The notes beneath the pieces were generated by a model. The model was not told the DNA's origin. It did no database searches and worked only from the letters and a program-made list of their open reading frames with translations. From Pieris napi (taxonomy: Eukaryota > Arthropoda > Insecta > Lepidoptera > Pieridae): a DNA stretch of 64,000 nucleotides. The stretch spans positions 9,946,001 to 10,010,000 of the forward strand of contig NC_062246.1 of assembly GCF_905475465.1 (NCBI RefSeq), read 5' to 3'. Positions 11,405 through 23,254 of the stretch are shown piece by piece. Positions within the stretch are counted from its first letter, which is position 1. Every line of letters begins with the position of its first letter. The translations under genes were made by a program, and so were the position numbers.

Positions 11405-12012
11405 TTTTTTGAAGTGAAACTTCTTTATCGGGGTTGGAAAAAAATTTAGTGTAACATTTTTTCGTTACGCGTCACATTTTTCGGTTACGCGCCATGATGA
11501 AGACAAACTTCTTTATCGGCGTTGGAATGAAAGTTCTTTATCGACGTATGGGAGAAATTTTGTAGCATATCGTCACGTTTTTCGGTTACGCGTCATGTTG
11601 CTTTTTGAAGTCAAACTTCTTTATCGGCGTTAGAATGAATTTTTAATCGACGTATGGGAGAAATCGTGTAGCAAATCGTCACGTTTTTCGGTTACGCGCC
11701 ATCTTTTTCTTGTCCCTACCACGGTTGATCCGAAGAGATTCGAAGCCATTAACACCAAAAATATATAATAACGATAACAATGATAGTAATAATTCTATTA
11801 CAATTTATGAAATTCTGTAATAATCTTAGTAGTAACAAGGTAAAATGAAATAATTGTATTTGTATTCATGTCTATGATAATAAAAGCCTTTTGTTAAACT
11901 TTATTTAACCAATTTCGTTAAGTTGCATATAGTAGATCATTTTTCGAAAAATAAGGTTATAAAGAAGTTTCACTTCTTACGTGTGTACACCTAGTACACG
12001 CACACATTTTTT
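11405..12012 (-). mobile_element. MITE, same family as 54988-55612, with internal tandem units
   Basis: Inverted relative to the 54988 copy: it ends at about 12012 in a palindrome (GTGTGTACACCTAGTACACG) preceded by AAGAAGTTTCACTTCTTACG, and starts with GAAGTGAAACTTCTTTATCG. Units beginning GAAGT/GAAGA at 11411, 11499 and 11607 repeat a block of about 90-110 bases including CTTCTTTATCGGCGTT, GACGTATGGGAGAAAT and CACGTTTTTCGGTTACGC. No coding capacity. Confidence 0.65.
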
Positions 12013-12239
12013 GTACTTAATATTTTTATTTCTATTAAATTCTTATAATCATTTTTCTCATTTAATTTATTATTAAACATGATATAATAAACATTAAAAA
12101 ATTTATTTTTATAATTAATTAAAATTACTATTTCCTTACCCTTAGTATATATTTATTAAAAACCACTTCGATTGCTTGTTTAACACGAACTAAACAGATT
12201 CAATTATAGTACTCCCAAATTAATAATGCGCATACAGAT

Positions 12240-12900
12240 CTTCACCAGTAGTCGTATTCCCGGAATCACCCGAATCATTTAATCGTAAGGACCCTAAACA
12301 ATGCACTTGGATTTCGCACCTTGTTCGAAAGAAATAAGGAGGAGTCAATATCATGTGTATGTCGCAGCCAACGAGCTGAATCAGCTGTTCAATGAACAGG
12401 TTAGCCATTTAACTAACGGCCTGAAAGATAATCAGCCGAAGCGTTTGTTACAACATTTCATAAACTGGCTGGCTAATACTTAGGCCATTCGTACGATAGA
12501 GTCATTATTTGGCAGAAATAAAAAAGATAGACATAAAAAATATTTATTTTAAAATTAAATTGCTTAAGTCAAATTCACATTATTATTCTCACTGCATTCT
12601 TCCAATGTACTTGTTATTTTTCATGAAAATTTTTAAAACACCATCAAAGTTGTGGTTTGCCGACGCCATATTGACAGTTTGAAGAGTTTCGTTTCAAGTT
12701 TGAGAGTGGCAGAAAGTGGATATAAAGTAATAGTAACAGTCAACAGGCTAGGCAAGTAATGAAATGTCATCTATCTGTCGCAGCCAACTAGCTTATTTAG
12801 CCGTTGGTTAAACGGCTAGGCTGTTAATTGAACGGCTAATTAAGCTAGTTGGCTGCGACATGTACACAATCGAAAACAATTCGGGTGTTAAATATTCATC
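12240..12900. repeat. Palindromic repeat region (GCAGCCAACTAGCT hairpin)
   Basis: At 12779-12858 TCGCAGCCAACTAGCTTA pairs with TAAGCTAGTTGGCTGCGA about 45 bases later, with GCCGTTGG/ACGGCTA repeats in the loop. A related half occurs at 12358-12400. The segment 12310-12360 is the inverted relative of 29445-29500 (ATGATATTGACTCCT...AACAAGGTGCG), so this is part of a dispersed element. Confidence 0.55.
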
Positions 12901-13029
12901 ATTCTACTGAATAAAGGGAATAATCGTTGTTAATTTGTTATTTAAAGGGGAAGTGAATACAATAGACACCTTCATTAACGCAGCCGTACGTATCTTTGAT
13001 GACACACGCTGCCAGATTTCTTTCAGAGG

Positions 13030-13290
13030 ATTAAGGTTTGGCCAAACAGCGAGCGGGGAGGGACGTGTTTTGTGATGTTGTATTGGGTGGATGGTAATAG
13101 GTTAGACCTACTTAAAGTCAGATCGACGAAATTAGAGCGCGGCCGTGTGTGATTGTTTCGAATGTGGGTGTAAAGCCTACATGTTAAAGTCACCGATTAC
13201 GATACGTCATTCCGCTAGTTTTATACCAGGCGCAAGTAAAATTATTATTGTAAGGTTGGGTGACGTGTGCCATCACTTCTAATTGTACAA
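13030..13290 (-). mobile_element. Possible LINE endonuclease fragment
   Basis: The minus strand reads VIGDFNM before a stop, resembling the GDFN motif of AP-type endonucleases, with further broken downstream text. Only this motif supports the call. Confidence 0.3.
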
Positions 13291-13309
13291 GACGAAAGGT
13301 CTTATAAGG

Positions 13310-13450
13310 AATAATATTTATTTATTCACACTTCGTTACCTTATACAAAAACATACATATAAAAAAGCAGCTTACATAAGTAGGCAACGGGCGGTCTTAT
13401 CGCTAACAAGCGATTTTTCCAAGCAACCCTTAAATGAAACAATAAAAAAG
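13310..13450 (-). mobile_element. LINE 3' end
   Basis: On the minus strand, GCTTGGAAAAATCGCTTGTTAGCGATAAGACCGCC is a widespread lepidopteran LINE tail; a related tail is at 33110-33180 (ACATGGAAGAGATCGTTTGTGAGTGG). Confidence 0.45.
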
Positions 13451-13587
13451 AAATAGAGGGAATAACAAAAAAACAAAATAAAATGGAACACTAACTTAAC
13501 TTAGATAAAGTAAAATCTAAAGAAAACAGAAAATAATAATAATATATGTAAACAAAAACGTAAAAGCTAATCCAAGTTTAAATTTTT

Positions 13588-13855
13588 GACGACTCATTGG
13601 TCTAGTGGTTAGTACCCCTGACTGCGAATCCATGGGTCCCGGGTTCGATCCCCGGCTGAGACGAACATCGATGTGATGAGCATTTGGTGTTGTGCTTAGG
13701 TCTTGGGTGTTTAAAATATGTATTTATATGTTTATCTATCTATGTATGTATATCCGTTGCCTAGTACCCATAACACAAGCTTCACCAGCTTAGCATGGGA
13801 CTCGGTTAATTGGTGTGAATTGTCTTTAAATAAAAAAATAAAAATAAATAATTGA
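13588..13855 (+). mobile_element. tRNA-derived SINE (family 1)
   Basis: tRNA-like head with an A box (TGGTCTAGTGGTT, 13598-13610) and a B box (GGGTTCGATCCCCGGC, 13640-13655), an unrelated body (CATTTGGTGTTGTGCTTAGG ... TAGCATGGGACTCGGTTAATTGGTGTGAATTG) and an A-rich tail. A reverse-oriented copy is at 40031-40277. It is not a functional tRNA: no acceptor stem closes behind the B box. Confidence 0.85.
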
Positions 13856-13859
13856 GTCA

Positions 13860-14480
13860 CAATTAATATATGTAAGTAGCTAATTAGGAGGTAGAAGAAA
13901 AATGATCAAAAGATTATTAGTCTAGATAGATTAGTATACAAGAAGTCTAAGGGGTTTTATTTGCCGGTCCAGTTATTCCCTAAAGAATGAACATGGAACA
14001 AAGAATAAATAGAATATTACTCAAGAATTAATTAATCGAGCAGTAGTAGTCTTTTATTTTTACATTTTTGGTGCAGAAACAGAAAACAGATTAATTTAAT
14101 ACATACAATTATTACAACATTGGTAAACCTGAAGTCCAATTACATCTGTAAACAGCGTTTTAGTGGCATCTTCAGTGGTGGTTTACTAAAAATGAACTAT
14201 TACATACAGTAAATATATAAATTTAATGACAAAAAGTACAGCTAAAGTGCCACATCGAGAGATTTAACCAAAAGTTAAGTGTTCCTTGTCCTTTTCTTCT
14301 TGTGTTCCGCACTGTGTTCTAAATTTTATTAATTGTGCCAATAAAAAAAAATTGTAATCCTTTTTAAAATTGTGAGATTAAGTAATTGGTTAAAATTGTG
14401 ATTTTTTATAGCACGCACCCTACCCTACGTACCTACGAGTAGGAAAAATTTGAATGAAATATCTACATTTTAAAACTTAT
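13860..14480. other. Spacer between the two duplication units
   Basis: AT-rich sequence without a recognisable gene. It ends where similarity to the 3' flank of FAR copy 1 begins (about 14480, TTGACATTTGTGAAACC). Confidence 0.5.
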
Positions 14481-14569
14481 TTCTATAAAATTGACATTTG
14501 TGAAACCTATAGGCAAGTTATATCATAAATAAATACTAATAATATAAAATACAAAAAAAAACATAATTC

Positions 14570-14662
14570 TTTATTGCTATTAACAATTTTTACCTTTAAG
14601 TTCATTAACGGTAAAGATCTACAAAATTCATATTACGAACTGATAAATTAATACACTTTATT
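14570..14662 (-). terminator. Candidate poly(A) signals of FAR copy 2
   Basis: AATAAA on the minus strand at 14662-14657 and 14575-14570, the same spacing from the stop as in copy 1. Confidence 0.5.
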
Positions 14663-14721
14663 AAACGAAGAAAAAAACGTTTATCCCTTTTCTACCAAAA
14701 TTAATAAATTGTATTTAAATT

Positions 14722-17700
14722 TCAGCTGAAAATTTTATAAATTAATTTCAACACACCTCCACCCAAAAGTTTAACAAACCAAAACAAAGCTATAGCGTAA
14801 ATTGTCATCACTATATAATTCACTATTATTAGCAAATATTGTTTTGTTACTCCTCGAGGGATTGTTTCTTTAGGCTCTTTGATAAGAAACAAGCGAATTC
14901 CCATCATATAATTATACATATAGGAATTCCAGTCTAAAGCAGATATGTCAAAGTCAAATATATGTCGGTCCGTCTCGTTCAGCTCCTTAAAAAGTTCTAT
15001 AGTGTTGGAATTTCTCATCTTCCAGGTTTGAGACGCGAAAATTTTATTAAAATGCATCCACTTGTCAATTTTCGAATAAATATTATTTAGCCTGAAATAA
15101 TTCAAATTCCTTATTATATTAAATTGTACTATTTTTAAAAATGTTGAAAAGTGAAGAGAGCTGCCTTGCGATTCTGTAACTCACTTTTCGAACTCACACA
15201 GCGGTTTTTGCATCGGCGGTTGCTCTCAAATCAGTCGTGAAGCAGTCATTTTATGATTTGGCATTCTGATAAACAATAAACTACAAGCTCCCACGTTATC
15301 AGAATGCCAAAATAAATACGAGTTGTATATATATTTTACAAAAATTATTATCGCTCGATTTCGCAGTTAATAAAAATAATTTCGAAGTCAAATTTCGAAT
15401 CGAGGGTCATTTATTCAGATCGGTTCACGGACGGCAGAGTTGTGCTTGTACATACAAAAGAAAAAAAACTCGCCGCATTGATAACCTCTTTATTCTGGTT
15501 ATCTTGGATTTTGAAGTCGTGTCGAAATGTCACGAATTCTAGATCCTCCCAGGTAAATTTATATATTATATTATAGTAGTGTCTGCTAGTAGACCTTACA
15601 TAGGTTTTTTCCCAATAATAACTGCTACTCCATCGCACACATAAGCCGGTATCCAGTGAAGAAGGATGTTCAAAGTACTGAACAGGAGCGCGTTATTTAT
15701 AAGAAATAGCATATAACACCACACTGCTTTACTCGGCGCCATTGTAAATCCGTGTGTATGTGCGTAATTCATAAAAGTACCTAAAAAAAGTAAATTTATA
15801 ATATCTCTTTATTTAAATAGATATATCTTATTAAGGACTCTATAAGGTGGCAATGGTTTTGCAATGGTGCTTTGACGGAAGTATCATAGCCGGTTTAAGC
15901 AGAAATTATAAAAAAATTAATCAGTCTAGCCCAATTTGACTAAAGTACTCACCTGTCTCTTTTTATCACATCGTAAGCGCGATATGACAGAAAAAGACAA
16001 AAGAGTACTTAGTTACATTTGGGCTACATCTAAACAAAACCACACAGGTAACAGGAAATATAACTTACGAAATGTTAAAGGATTTTGGTTTCCAGAAACA
16101 TAATTATATACACGGGGAATCTGGTCAGCTTTTGTCTCCACATCTTTCGGTCCCTCACTGTGGTCCTCTAGTTTCCTCTCAGAGGTTTTTTTGTGGTCTC
16201 GAGCGGTCTTCCAAGCAACGGCAATACAAGCATTAGCAACAAAATCAGCTGGTACTAAATCAGCGACGGCATCCGGGTTACATTTGATTAAACGAATAAT
16301 GCCCACCGAAGCTCCAACACACATCTAAAATAATACCATTAACATTTTATCTGCATCCATAGATTCCCCTATATAAAAAGTCCTACTGGAATCTCGCTGT
16401 TAGCCTGAAGGGCCTTGAAAGGTCAACTCAGGCTGTTTAATGAGCATAGGTCGGCCGGAATAGGCTATTCCCGCGACTAGCGCAAGGGCCTCGGACCTCG
16501 GCTTAGGCTTCGTGAGGTGGTTAATCGGCTGATGTGCTCAGTAATCCAATGGACTTGGTGAACGCACGAATGGGCCTGCCTGAAGCTTAACTACTCATCA
16601 GGAATGCGTTTATTTGAAAGAGCGGAAGTGATATGTATATCATCTTATCTTTTCTGTTCATACCCATGAATTGTATGTGTTCTGTGTTTAAAAGAACTGT
16701 AACTAACAACCAGCTTGTTTCCGGTTCTTAAGATTCTTCAAAGTCGGTGATTACTGAAATAGTTTCTATACTCAAAAATGTTCACACAAAAAACTCAACA
16801 TACTCTCAATTTGTCTCTAAACCATTTGATTTTAGTTATTTATTTATTTGTGGAATCCACTTACTAAGTTAAACTTTATTATAAAATTATAATCTGATTC
16901 TATTTGCCTCAACACGCGATGAACCTGAGAAGATGGTCACAGACCTTGACTCGGGAAGCAGGTTTGTCGGTCTTGGGAAGAATGCCGAGAAAACCAAAGT
17001 AACTACCAATTCCAGAAAGGAAATAATACTATTAAATAACCGTATTATAGAATACGTAGCCGACTACTCGTACCTCGGTCAGACAATATCCATGACCGAT
17101 GCAACAATAAAATAAATCGACACAAGAATATCAAAAGAATGGAAGAGCTTTTAGGCGCTTAAAAAAGTAATGAAAAATAAGAAAACGAGCATGGTAATTA
17201 AAAGAAAGCTCTTCAATACTTGTATGTAAACTACCTATACGTTAACATATGGATCTCAAACTTGGACGCCTACTGAAGTGCAGCATAAAGCTACAGGTGT
17301 GTCAAAGATCGATGGAAAGGAAGAAGTAGGAAAGAAGAGACAGAATAAAGAATACAGCTTTAGTAAAAATAACTAAGGTAACCGATATTACAATAAAATA
17401 ATAAACTAAAGTGGAAATGGGCGGGGTACATGGGAAGAGGAACAGAAAAGTTAAGCAAAAAACTACTAAACTGGTGCCCAAGGTACAGCAAACGAAAAAT
17501 AGGGAGACAACTCAGAAGGTGGATAGACCAAATTAAAGAAACAGCAGGTGGTACATGGCAGAGAGTGGTACAGTGCAGAGAGGAATGGCGGGATTTGGCG
17601 GAGGCCTTTGCCAAAAAAGAGGACACAGATACACTAGAAGAGGATTGAAATGGAAATGTATTTAAATGTAATGTATCTAATTTAAAGGCTATTATTATTA

Positions 17701-20700
17701 AATTATAAATCGTATAAAGTAAACAAAATAAGATGGCGATCAATTTGTTATAATAAAGGCCTCTTTTTTACAAAAAAAAACTTGAAAGCAACTTACCCCA
17801 GTCGGTCCGTAAATGTTATCAATCCAACCCAGAGGAATGGGACCTTTTGCCGTTGATATCACTGGAAAGTATAACATATTAACAATACTTCATTACACAT
17901 TTTACAGTCGAAAATTTATGTTTTTGGATAAATAATGCAGATTTGACTTCTTCTTTCTTATAACGCCACTCCATTACTGAAGGTTGGCTGTCAGTCTCTT
18001 GAAGCGGGTGTTGTCCTATGCCAGATGCAGCAACTCTTCCGCAGTCGCAATACCCGTCCAACGTTGCGAAGCCATGATTTCTTCTTTCTGATTTGACTAA
18101 GGAGTGTTCAATAAAAAGTGATCATGAGTATGACGCAATTCTCTTTCATTAAATGTTATTTTACTTTTCATTTTTAGTCACCTTTCAGGCGTTTGCACTT
18201 TGTATATCTTTTTTCTAAAGCTAAAATCACCTTTGTGCAAATATCTTCCTCATGTATGTGCACCGCCCCAACTATTGCGTCATCATCATTTAATCAAATT
18301 TCTCGCAACTTTGTTATTTGTCCTGTGTTGATAATGGCTCCATGGTTAAAGTATACGATCATTGCCACCCCTTGGCTGTCCCAGAAATCATCTTACTGGT
18401 GGAGAAAAGATCTTACTGGTGGATGGAATCGCCTTAAACTTTTTCTGAGATGAAGATGACGATCTCTTACAAGTCGCTGAATTTTCATTTCTAGGACAAG
18501 TGAAGTCATGTTTCGTCCATAGATTCTCATCACTTGATTCATAAAATCAGTCAATATATTTGGTTAACAACAATAACCCGAGCTTTGTGAATTTCTCAGT
18601 CTCGCTTGTTTCATATACACAAATGGTTGTGTATAATATTGTGGTCACTCCTCTAAAATTCTTTATTTCTTCCGGTGTTAAATAAACAGAAACATCTTGA
18701 TCCAAATAATGTTTCCAACTTATAAAATAATTTTGTCAGTCACTACCAATGTTGGGCGTCCCAAGCAGGAATCGTCGTTAATGGATGTTCTTCCTAACGC
18801 GCAGCCGTAGGCTATGGAGGAGAGTGGACCCTTACTTGCCAACTTGAGTATATTGCCAGTTCTTCTCTTCCGTTCTACGCCCTTGATTTGAGAACTGGCA
18901 GTAAATGTAAAATTAGAAGCATTTAATGTATATTTTTTGACGTTCTTAAGTGATCATTGTGTTACCTATATGAATAAATGATTTTTGACTGTCAAAGTCT
19001 AACGTTTTCTAGTTTAACGTTTTCTTAAGTCTTGGTTTACTTGGTTTCAGCTCCTTAGCAAATTTTTCAAGCAGATATATTTTATTACCGCGCGAACTTA
19101 TTTTTTCGTTAACGTCGTAACGTAAGAAAAATATATATATAATTTTTCCAACAAAATAAATCACACTGCCACTATTGATTGAACACCGTGTTAATCTGAT
19201 TATAAATTATTATTAATATATATAAACGTCTTACCTATAGAAGGTCTTAATATAGCAACAGGTAATCCTTGAGAATGTTTAAGAAGATGGTTTTCTGCGG
19301 CCGCCTTTGTGTAACAATATGTATTTGGATACATGCCTATTAGTCTAAAGCATAATATAAAGTTAAATAAAAGTTAAACAACGAAATAATAGAAAACATA
19401 ATATACCTAATTAGTGTACAAAGCAAAATAAAAGTAAATATAAAATTTACCCAGGTGTAATGTCGTCAACAGTTTTTGAATCCAAGCGTTCAACTACGTC
19501 AATAAGAAGATCACTGGTGAGGGGAAAGTCGTAAAATTTTTCCTCTATCGGTTGTTGCGGGAGGTTACTGAAAATAAAACATTAGTTTTAGGTTACGCAT
19601 AAGCATAGTTTTACACTTCTGTGTGAATGAGGCGAAATATCGTTGTAGGTAAAAGACAATGCGGGCAATCCGCTGCCCTGCTTTACTTCCCTTTTGACAA
19701 CTCAGTCGATTTGTCGCTGTGACCGCAATTGGTTATATAATTTGTCCAAGCGCAGATGCCCGATCCCCTATGTTTGCGTATAAATTTAGGATTTATACTC
19801 AAACAAAGTCTTTGTCTTACTATTAAAGAAGTTGTGATTTGTAAAAACCCAATATGAATTAATAAGTAATGTGATAATAGTGGTAGTAGCTTAAGAAGAT
19901 TGGAGACCCCATTTAAGATTAGGTACAAATAAATGAATTAATGTTAGCTAACAACAAATATAATTTTCTAATACATCACTAAAAGTTAAAGCCGTTTATG
20001 TGCCGCAAAAACCTTCTCGGAAATAGAAATTAGTTTGTGACTAAAACCTTAATATTTTATTTGCTCCAAAAGTAAATTTTATTCTAAAGACGATTACGTT
20101 TTATTAAACAAGAACTTGTTCATCTTAAAATAATGATTTCACACAGAAGGAGGTCAAACTTGCCGAAAAGATTGCCAATTTTCTCTCTTACTATACAGAA
20201 CAGGAGGCAAAAGGGCAGGAGGCTCACCTGATGCTATATGGATACTACCACATCCATTAGGCTCGCAAGTGAGTTGCCGCCCTTTTCAGTACGCACTTTT
20301 CTTAAGACTCTAAGATTCGACCAAACTTCAATTTATACACGAGTAACTATACCAGGAATAATCTATTCCATGATTTTAATCTCGAGTAAATCCATAGTCG
20401 TTTCTCCACGTAATCGATAGTATAATTGCACTAGGAATAACAATACGCGAATAGCGAAGAGAATGGTGAACGAAAATAAAACTCGGCAAATAAATGTTGT
20501 TCTACAACGGGACAGTGTAAGAGCATAAATCATGTCAACTCGATTTTGCCGTATTATAGTGTGAAAAAGTAGCTTTTAACAGGTGTCAAACGACAACAAA
20601 AAGTTTTTATTTGTTGTTTGTTTGAGGCTTTCGTCTAAAAAGGGAACTTCTGTTGAGCCTAGTTGAATTTCATTCTAATATTATAGAAAATAAAAAATCT

Positions 20701-22432
20701 AAAAATAAATAAATAATTAATAAATTGTTTAAACGTTTCATTATACAATGCCAGACTATTAATTTAGTGCGTTGCGTTGACTTGAAATTAAAACACAGAA
20801 TACATATTTGTGAAATGACAGAAATCAGATGATTGGACTGACTGACGCCATTAAATTATTCTAGGAATAGCTGTTATTCCGTGCGAAACGGCGGTATAGT
20901 AGCAATTCCCGAATAAGCCCACTATTCTTAGAATTTGTAGTTGGTAAAACGTAAAATTGATTTACTCTCGATTAACTGACGATTTATTCTAAGATTAAGA
21001 TTTACTCTTGTTTGGTCGAATCGACCCTAAATTATTTTAGGAATAGCTGTTATTCCGTGCGAAACGGCGGTATAGTAGCAATTCCCGAATAGGCCCACTA
21101 TTCTTAGAATTTGTAGTTGGTAAAACGTAAAATTGATTTACTCTCGATTAACTGACGATTTATTCTAAGATTAAGATTTACTCTTGTTTGGTCGAATCGA
21201 CCCTAAGTCCAATTGGTTCGGAAATACTTTAATAGACAGCTGGTTCCACAAAGTGGTGGTACGCGACAAAAAGAACGACGAGGTACCACCACGGGTTGCG
21301 AATTTCTTATCATTGTCTTTCCTTACCAATAAGCGGTCGAAATGTAGACAAAAGCTTTAAGGTATTTGCAACAGCGAGCAAGCTTTAACATCTCCTTGGT
21401 GCCACGTGTGTTGATGCGCACGGCTTTATTCAGGGTCTCGTCAAAACGGACGGTCGCTGCTCCGTGGATAATAAAATTAACCTGAAAGCATGAAATTAAA
21501 TATTAATAATGGTTTATATTTGTTTGCGTCGAAGATCAAGGAACACATAAAATTACACTGTGTATTAGTTATTTTGTATTATATTATTAGGAAAAAGAAA
21601 ATGGAAAAAACTGAGTATGTATCCTATAAAATTATACTTTTAAGCTGACGGCGACCTATCAGTAAGTTTCTAAATCTAATAAAATGTATGTATACATTTA
21701 ATATACCTTATCGCATACTGTCAGCCAATCCTGGTCTGTGAGACCAAGATTTTCGCTGTCCATCTCTCCCTCTAGAATCTCCACCTTCTTGATGAAGTCT
21801 GGCTGATCTTTGTGAAGTGTTTCATACAGCTGAAAAAAATACAATGAGAACGTAGGCTTTAATACTAAGTGATGACTTATCAACTAATTTTAAATTAAAT
21901 ATCACCTAATTTTAAATTAACACTAGGCATTAAAAATGTTTTGCATAATATGCTGTACCTACCACATCATCGAACTGTTCTTTTAATCGTGTTTGTGGAT
22001 CTTTATTTTTCTTCTTCCTCACTAATAGATATATCTTGTTAAGCTCCGGGCAACATCTGCATAAAAGAGTTGTGGCCCAATAAGTAAAATGAAAAAGAAA
22101 AACGCAAAACGCAAAACTAACTAAATTAAAACAAAACTGTTGGGCGGATCTGTAGATGATACCAAACGTGTTCGTAGACGCGAGATCGACCAATCACGTA
22201 CATGAACATGTACGTACATAAACGTACATGATGCAAAGATTTAAAATAGGTTAACTAAAGTAACATTACATTTCGAATTTCCCTACACAAAAAAAAAATA
22301 ATCTAAAAGCTCAACTGACCTTAGTAATTTTTCAATAAGCACTTTTCCCAGGAAGCCAGTTCCTCCCGTCAATAAAATGTTAGCTCCCGCGAATGAATTC
22401 CGGATCTGAGACTCTCCTTGATTGTCCTCCAT
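14722..22432 (-). CDS. Fatty acyl-CoA reductase, copy 2 (10 exons, 527 aa)
   Basis: Tandem paralogue of the gene at 3405-8524, same predicted reaction. Coding exons: 22432-22320, 22056-21963, 21829-21707, 21481-21327, 19567-19451, 19344-19235, 17861-17797, 16324-16069, 15780-15600, 15091-14722; 1584 bases, all phases agree and no stop interrupts. Exon lengths match copy 1 exactly except exon 1 (one codon shorter) and exon 8 (four codons longer: KDVE). Motifs: TGGTGFLG near residue 22, VNFIIHGAATVRFDE, ISTAYC, catalytic Y210-CYT-K214, ILRPSI, GPIPLGWIDNIYGPTG, ALDWNSYMYNYMMGIR and a C-terminal hydrophobic anchor. Donors are consensus-like except GTAAAT after exon 5. Introns 6 and 7 have been enlarged by a mariner relic and an RTE relic. 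Close identity to copy 1 in coding and parts of non-coding sequence indicates a recent duplication; both copies look under constraint. Confidence 0.93.
15157..15320. mobile_element. Half copy of the GCGATTCTGTAACTCAC palindromic element, in FAR2 intron 9
   Basis: CTGCCTTGCGATTCTGTAACTCAC ... CAGCGG ... CAAATCAGTCGTGAAGCAGTCATTTTATGAT ... TTATCAGAATGCCA matches the left half and loop of the complete element at 54200-54445. Absent from FAR copy 1 intron 9. Confidence 0.65.
16385..16610 (+). repeat. Dispersed repeat in FAR2 intron 7 ('GGAATCTCGCTGTTAGCC' family)
   Basis: TGGAATCTCGCTGTTAGCCTGAAGGGCC continues into GGCCGGAATAGGCTATTCCCGC and TGGTTAATCGGCTGATGTGCTC. The first part recurs at 7000-7050. 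Unclassified. Confidence 0.45.
16905..17655 (+). mobile_element. RTE-like LINE 3' coding fragment in FAR2 intron 7
   Basis: Plus-strand text KNAEKTKVTTNSR, IIEYVADYSYLGQTIS, then after a frame break TYGSQTWTP, then KWKWAGYMGRGTEK...WCPRYSKRKIGRQLRRW...EWRDLAEAFAKKED and a stop at about 17648. This is the conserved C-terminal part of lepidopteran RTE reverse transcriptases (YLGQ, GRP/RRW motifs). Frameshifts and stops show it is dead. No counterpart in FAR copy 1, so it is younger than the duplication or was lost there. Confidence 0.82.
18190..18545 (-). mobile_element. mariner-like transposase relic in FAR2 intron 6
   Basis: Minus strand, in shifting frames: SSQKKFKAIPSTSKI, then ISGTAKGWQ/WDSQGVAMIVYFNHGAIINTGQ, then VHIHEEDICTKVILALEK. 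This order resembles the middle of mariner transposases (KKFK..PS, FWDxxGv...INxxYY, HxDNAPxHxA), including remnants of the second and third catalytic-acid regions. Stops and frameshifts throughout. Not present in intron 6 of FAR copy 1. Confidence 0.55.
18850..18995 (+). mobile_element. Jockey-like LINE 3' tail
   Basis: GCCAGTTCTTCTCTTCCGTTC ... TTGAGAACTGGCAGTAAATGTAAAATTAGAAGC ... GAATAAATGATTTTTGAC. Matching tails are at 29220-29385 and 42740-42895 in the same orientation, and inverted at 26890-27060 and 35985-36120. Confidence 0.7.
19600..20190. other. FAR2 intron 4, AT-rich filler
   Basis: Intron between exons 4 and 5. A reading frame of 81 codons on the minus strand (19928-19683) has no recognisable motif and no counterpart in FAR1. 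Confidence 0.4.
20195..20300 (+). repeat. Dispersed repeat fragment ('GTGCGTTGCCGGCC' family)
   Basis: GAACAGGAGGCAAAAGGGCAGGAGGCTCACCTGATG ... AGTGAGTTGCCGCCCTTTTCAG: head of the family whose longer copies are at 30165-30375, 37330-37565 and 45285-45490. Confidence 0.6.
20853..21205 (+). repeat. Two-copy tandem repeat, 176-base unit, in FAR2 intron 4
   Basis: Units start at 20853 and 21029 (AAATTATTCTAGGAATAGCTG / AAATTATTTTAGGAATAGCTG) and end with GTTTGGTCGAATCGACCCT. I see only two differing bases. An inverted relative of the unit end (GATTCGACCAAAC, AGGAATAATCTATTCC) lies at about 20310-20380, suggesting the unit derives from a MITE. Confidence 0.9.
21205..21305 (+). repeat. Dispersed repeat fragment ('GGTTCGGAAATA' family)
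   Basis: AATTGGTTCGGAAATACTTTAATAGACAGCTGGTTCCACAAAGTGGTGGTACGCG, shared with 7055-7160 at the same place relative to exon 4. This insertion therefore predates the FAR duplication. Confidence 0.65.
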
Positions 22433-22539
22433 CTTTTTATTAAACAACTTAATACTGTATCAAAACATAAAAAATAATTGAAGAGACAGACATATTTGGT
22501 GCCAAGTCTTTGGCTCTCTTCAGTGTAACCCATACTAAT

Positions 22540-22690
22540 ATTATAAAGAGGAAAGGTTTGATTTTTTGTTTGTTTGAAATGCGTACTACTGGACCGATTT
22601 CAAAAATTCTTTCACCGTTGGCAAGCTACACTATTCCCGAGTGACATAGGCTATATTTCATTTAAAAAAAAATTAGGGATGCTTACTAAA
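22540..22690 (+). mobile_element. RTE-related dispersed repeat
   Basis: CATACTAATATTATAAAGAGGAAAGG ... ACTACTGGACCGATTTCAAAAATTCTTTCACC ... GAGTGACATAGGCTATATTT is a very common lepidopteran RTE-associated sequence. Confidence 0.6.
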
Positions 22691-23254
22691 ACTTGCATAA
22701 TCTAACCCAAGGTGTAAAAAAATAAACAAAAAACTTCCTTGTGCGCTGCGAAAACGATTAATGATAGAACAAAATGATGTATTACAATTTTTCATTACAC
22801 ACACTATCTATAAAAAATGTCACGACAGCTCTATCTTTTATAGTTACGTCACAATAAGCGTCCTTTTATTAATTTTTTTTTATTAAAATACCACCGCCAG
22901 AAAAGGCTCTTTATTCGTACCTAATTTAATGGCATAACCACAAAAAAAGCATGGTGGATTGGTGTTCTCCTGCCGTTTCTCTTGAATAGTTTACTACTAT
23001 GTAATATAACAAAAATCTTAGCCACAGCAACGCTTGGCCGAGTCTACTAGTCTTTTATAACAGCGGTGAAGCATTTCAATTTAATACGTACTACTTAATG
23101 TTAAGGTTAGGACTTTAAATTTACAAGAACTAACTTTGCGTTTAATAATTGAAAACAGAAATAACTTATTACTAATGTTAATCATAGATGTCATCATTTA
23201 TATAAGAAATCAAAAATTAAATGTAAAAAAAATAGATACCGCTAAAGAATCACT

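Noticed and set aside
13598..13655. Possible functional tRNA gene (A and B boxes)
   Set aside because: No closing acceptor stem, and the same head with the same tail occurs at 40031-40277: it is a SINE.
17879..18061. 60-codon minus-strand frame with MEWRYKK
   Set aside because: Vaguely transposon-like but no consistent family match; left unannotated.
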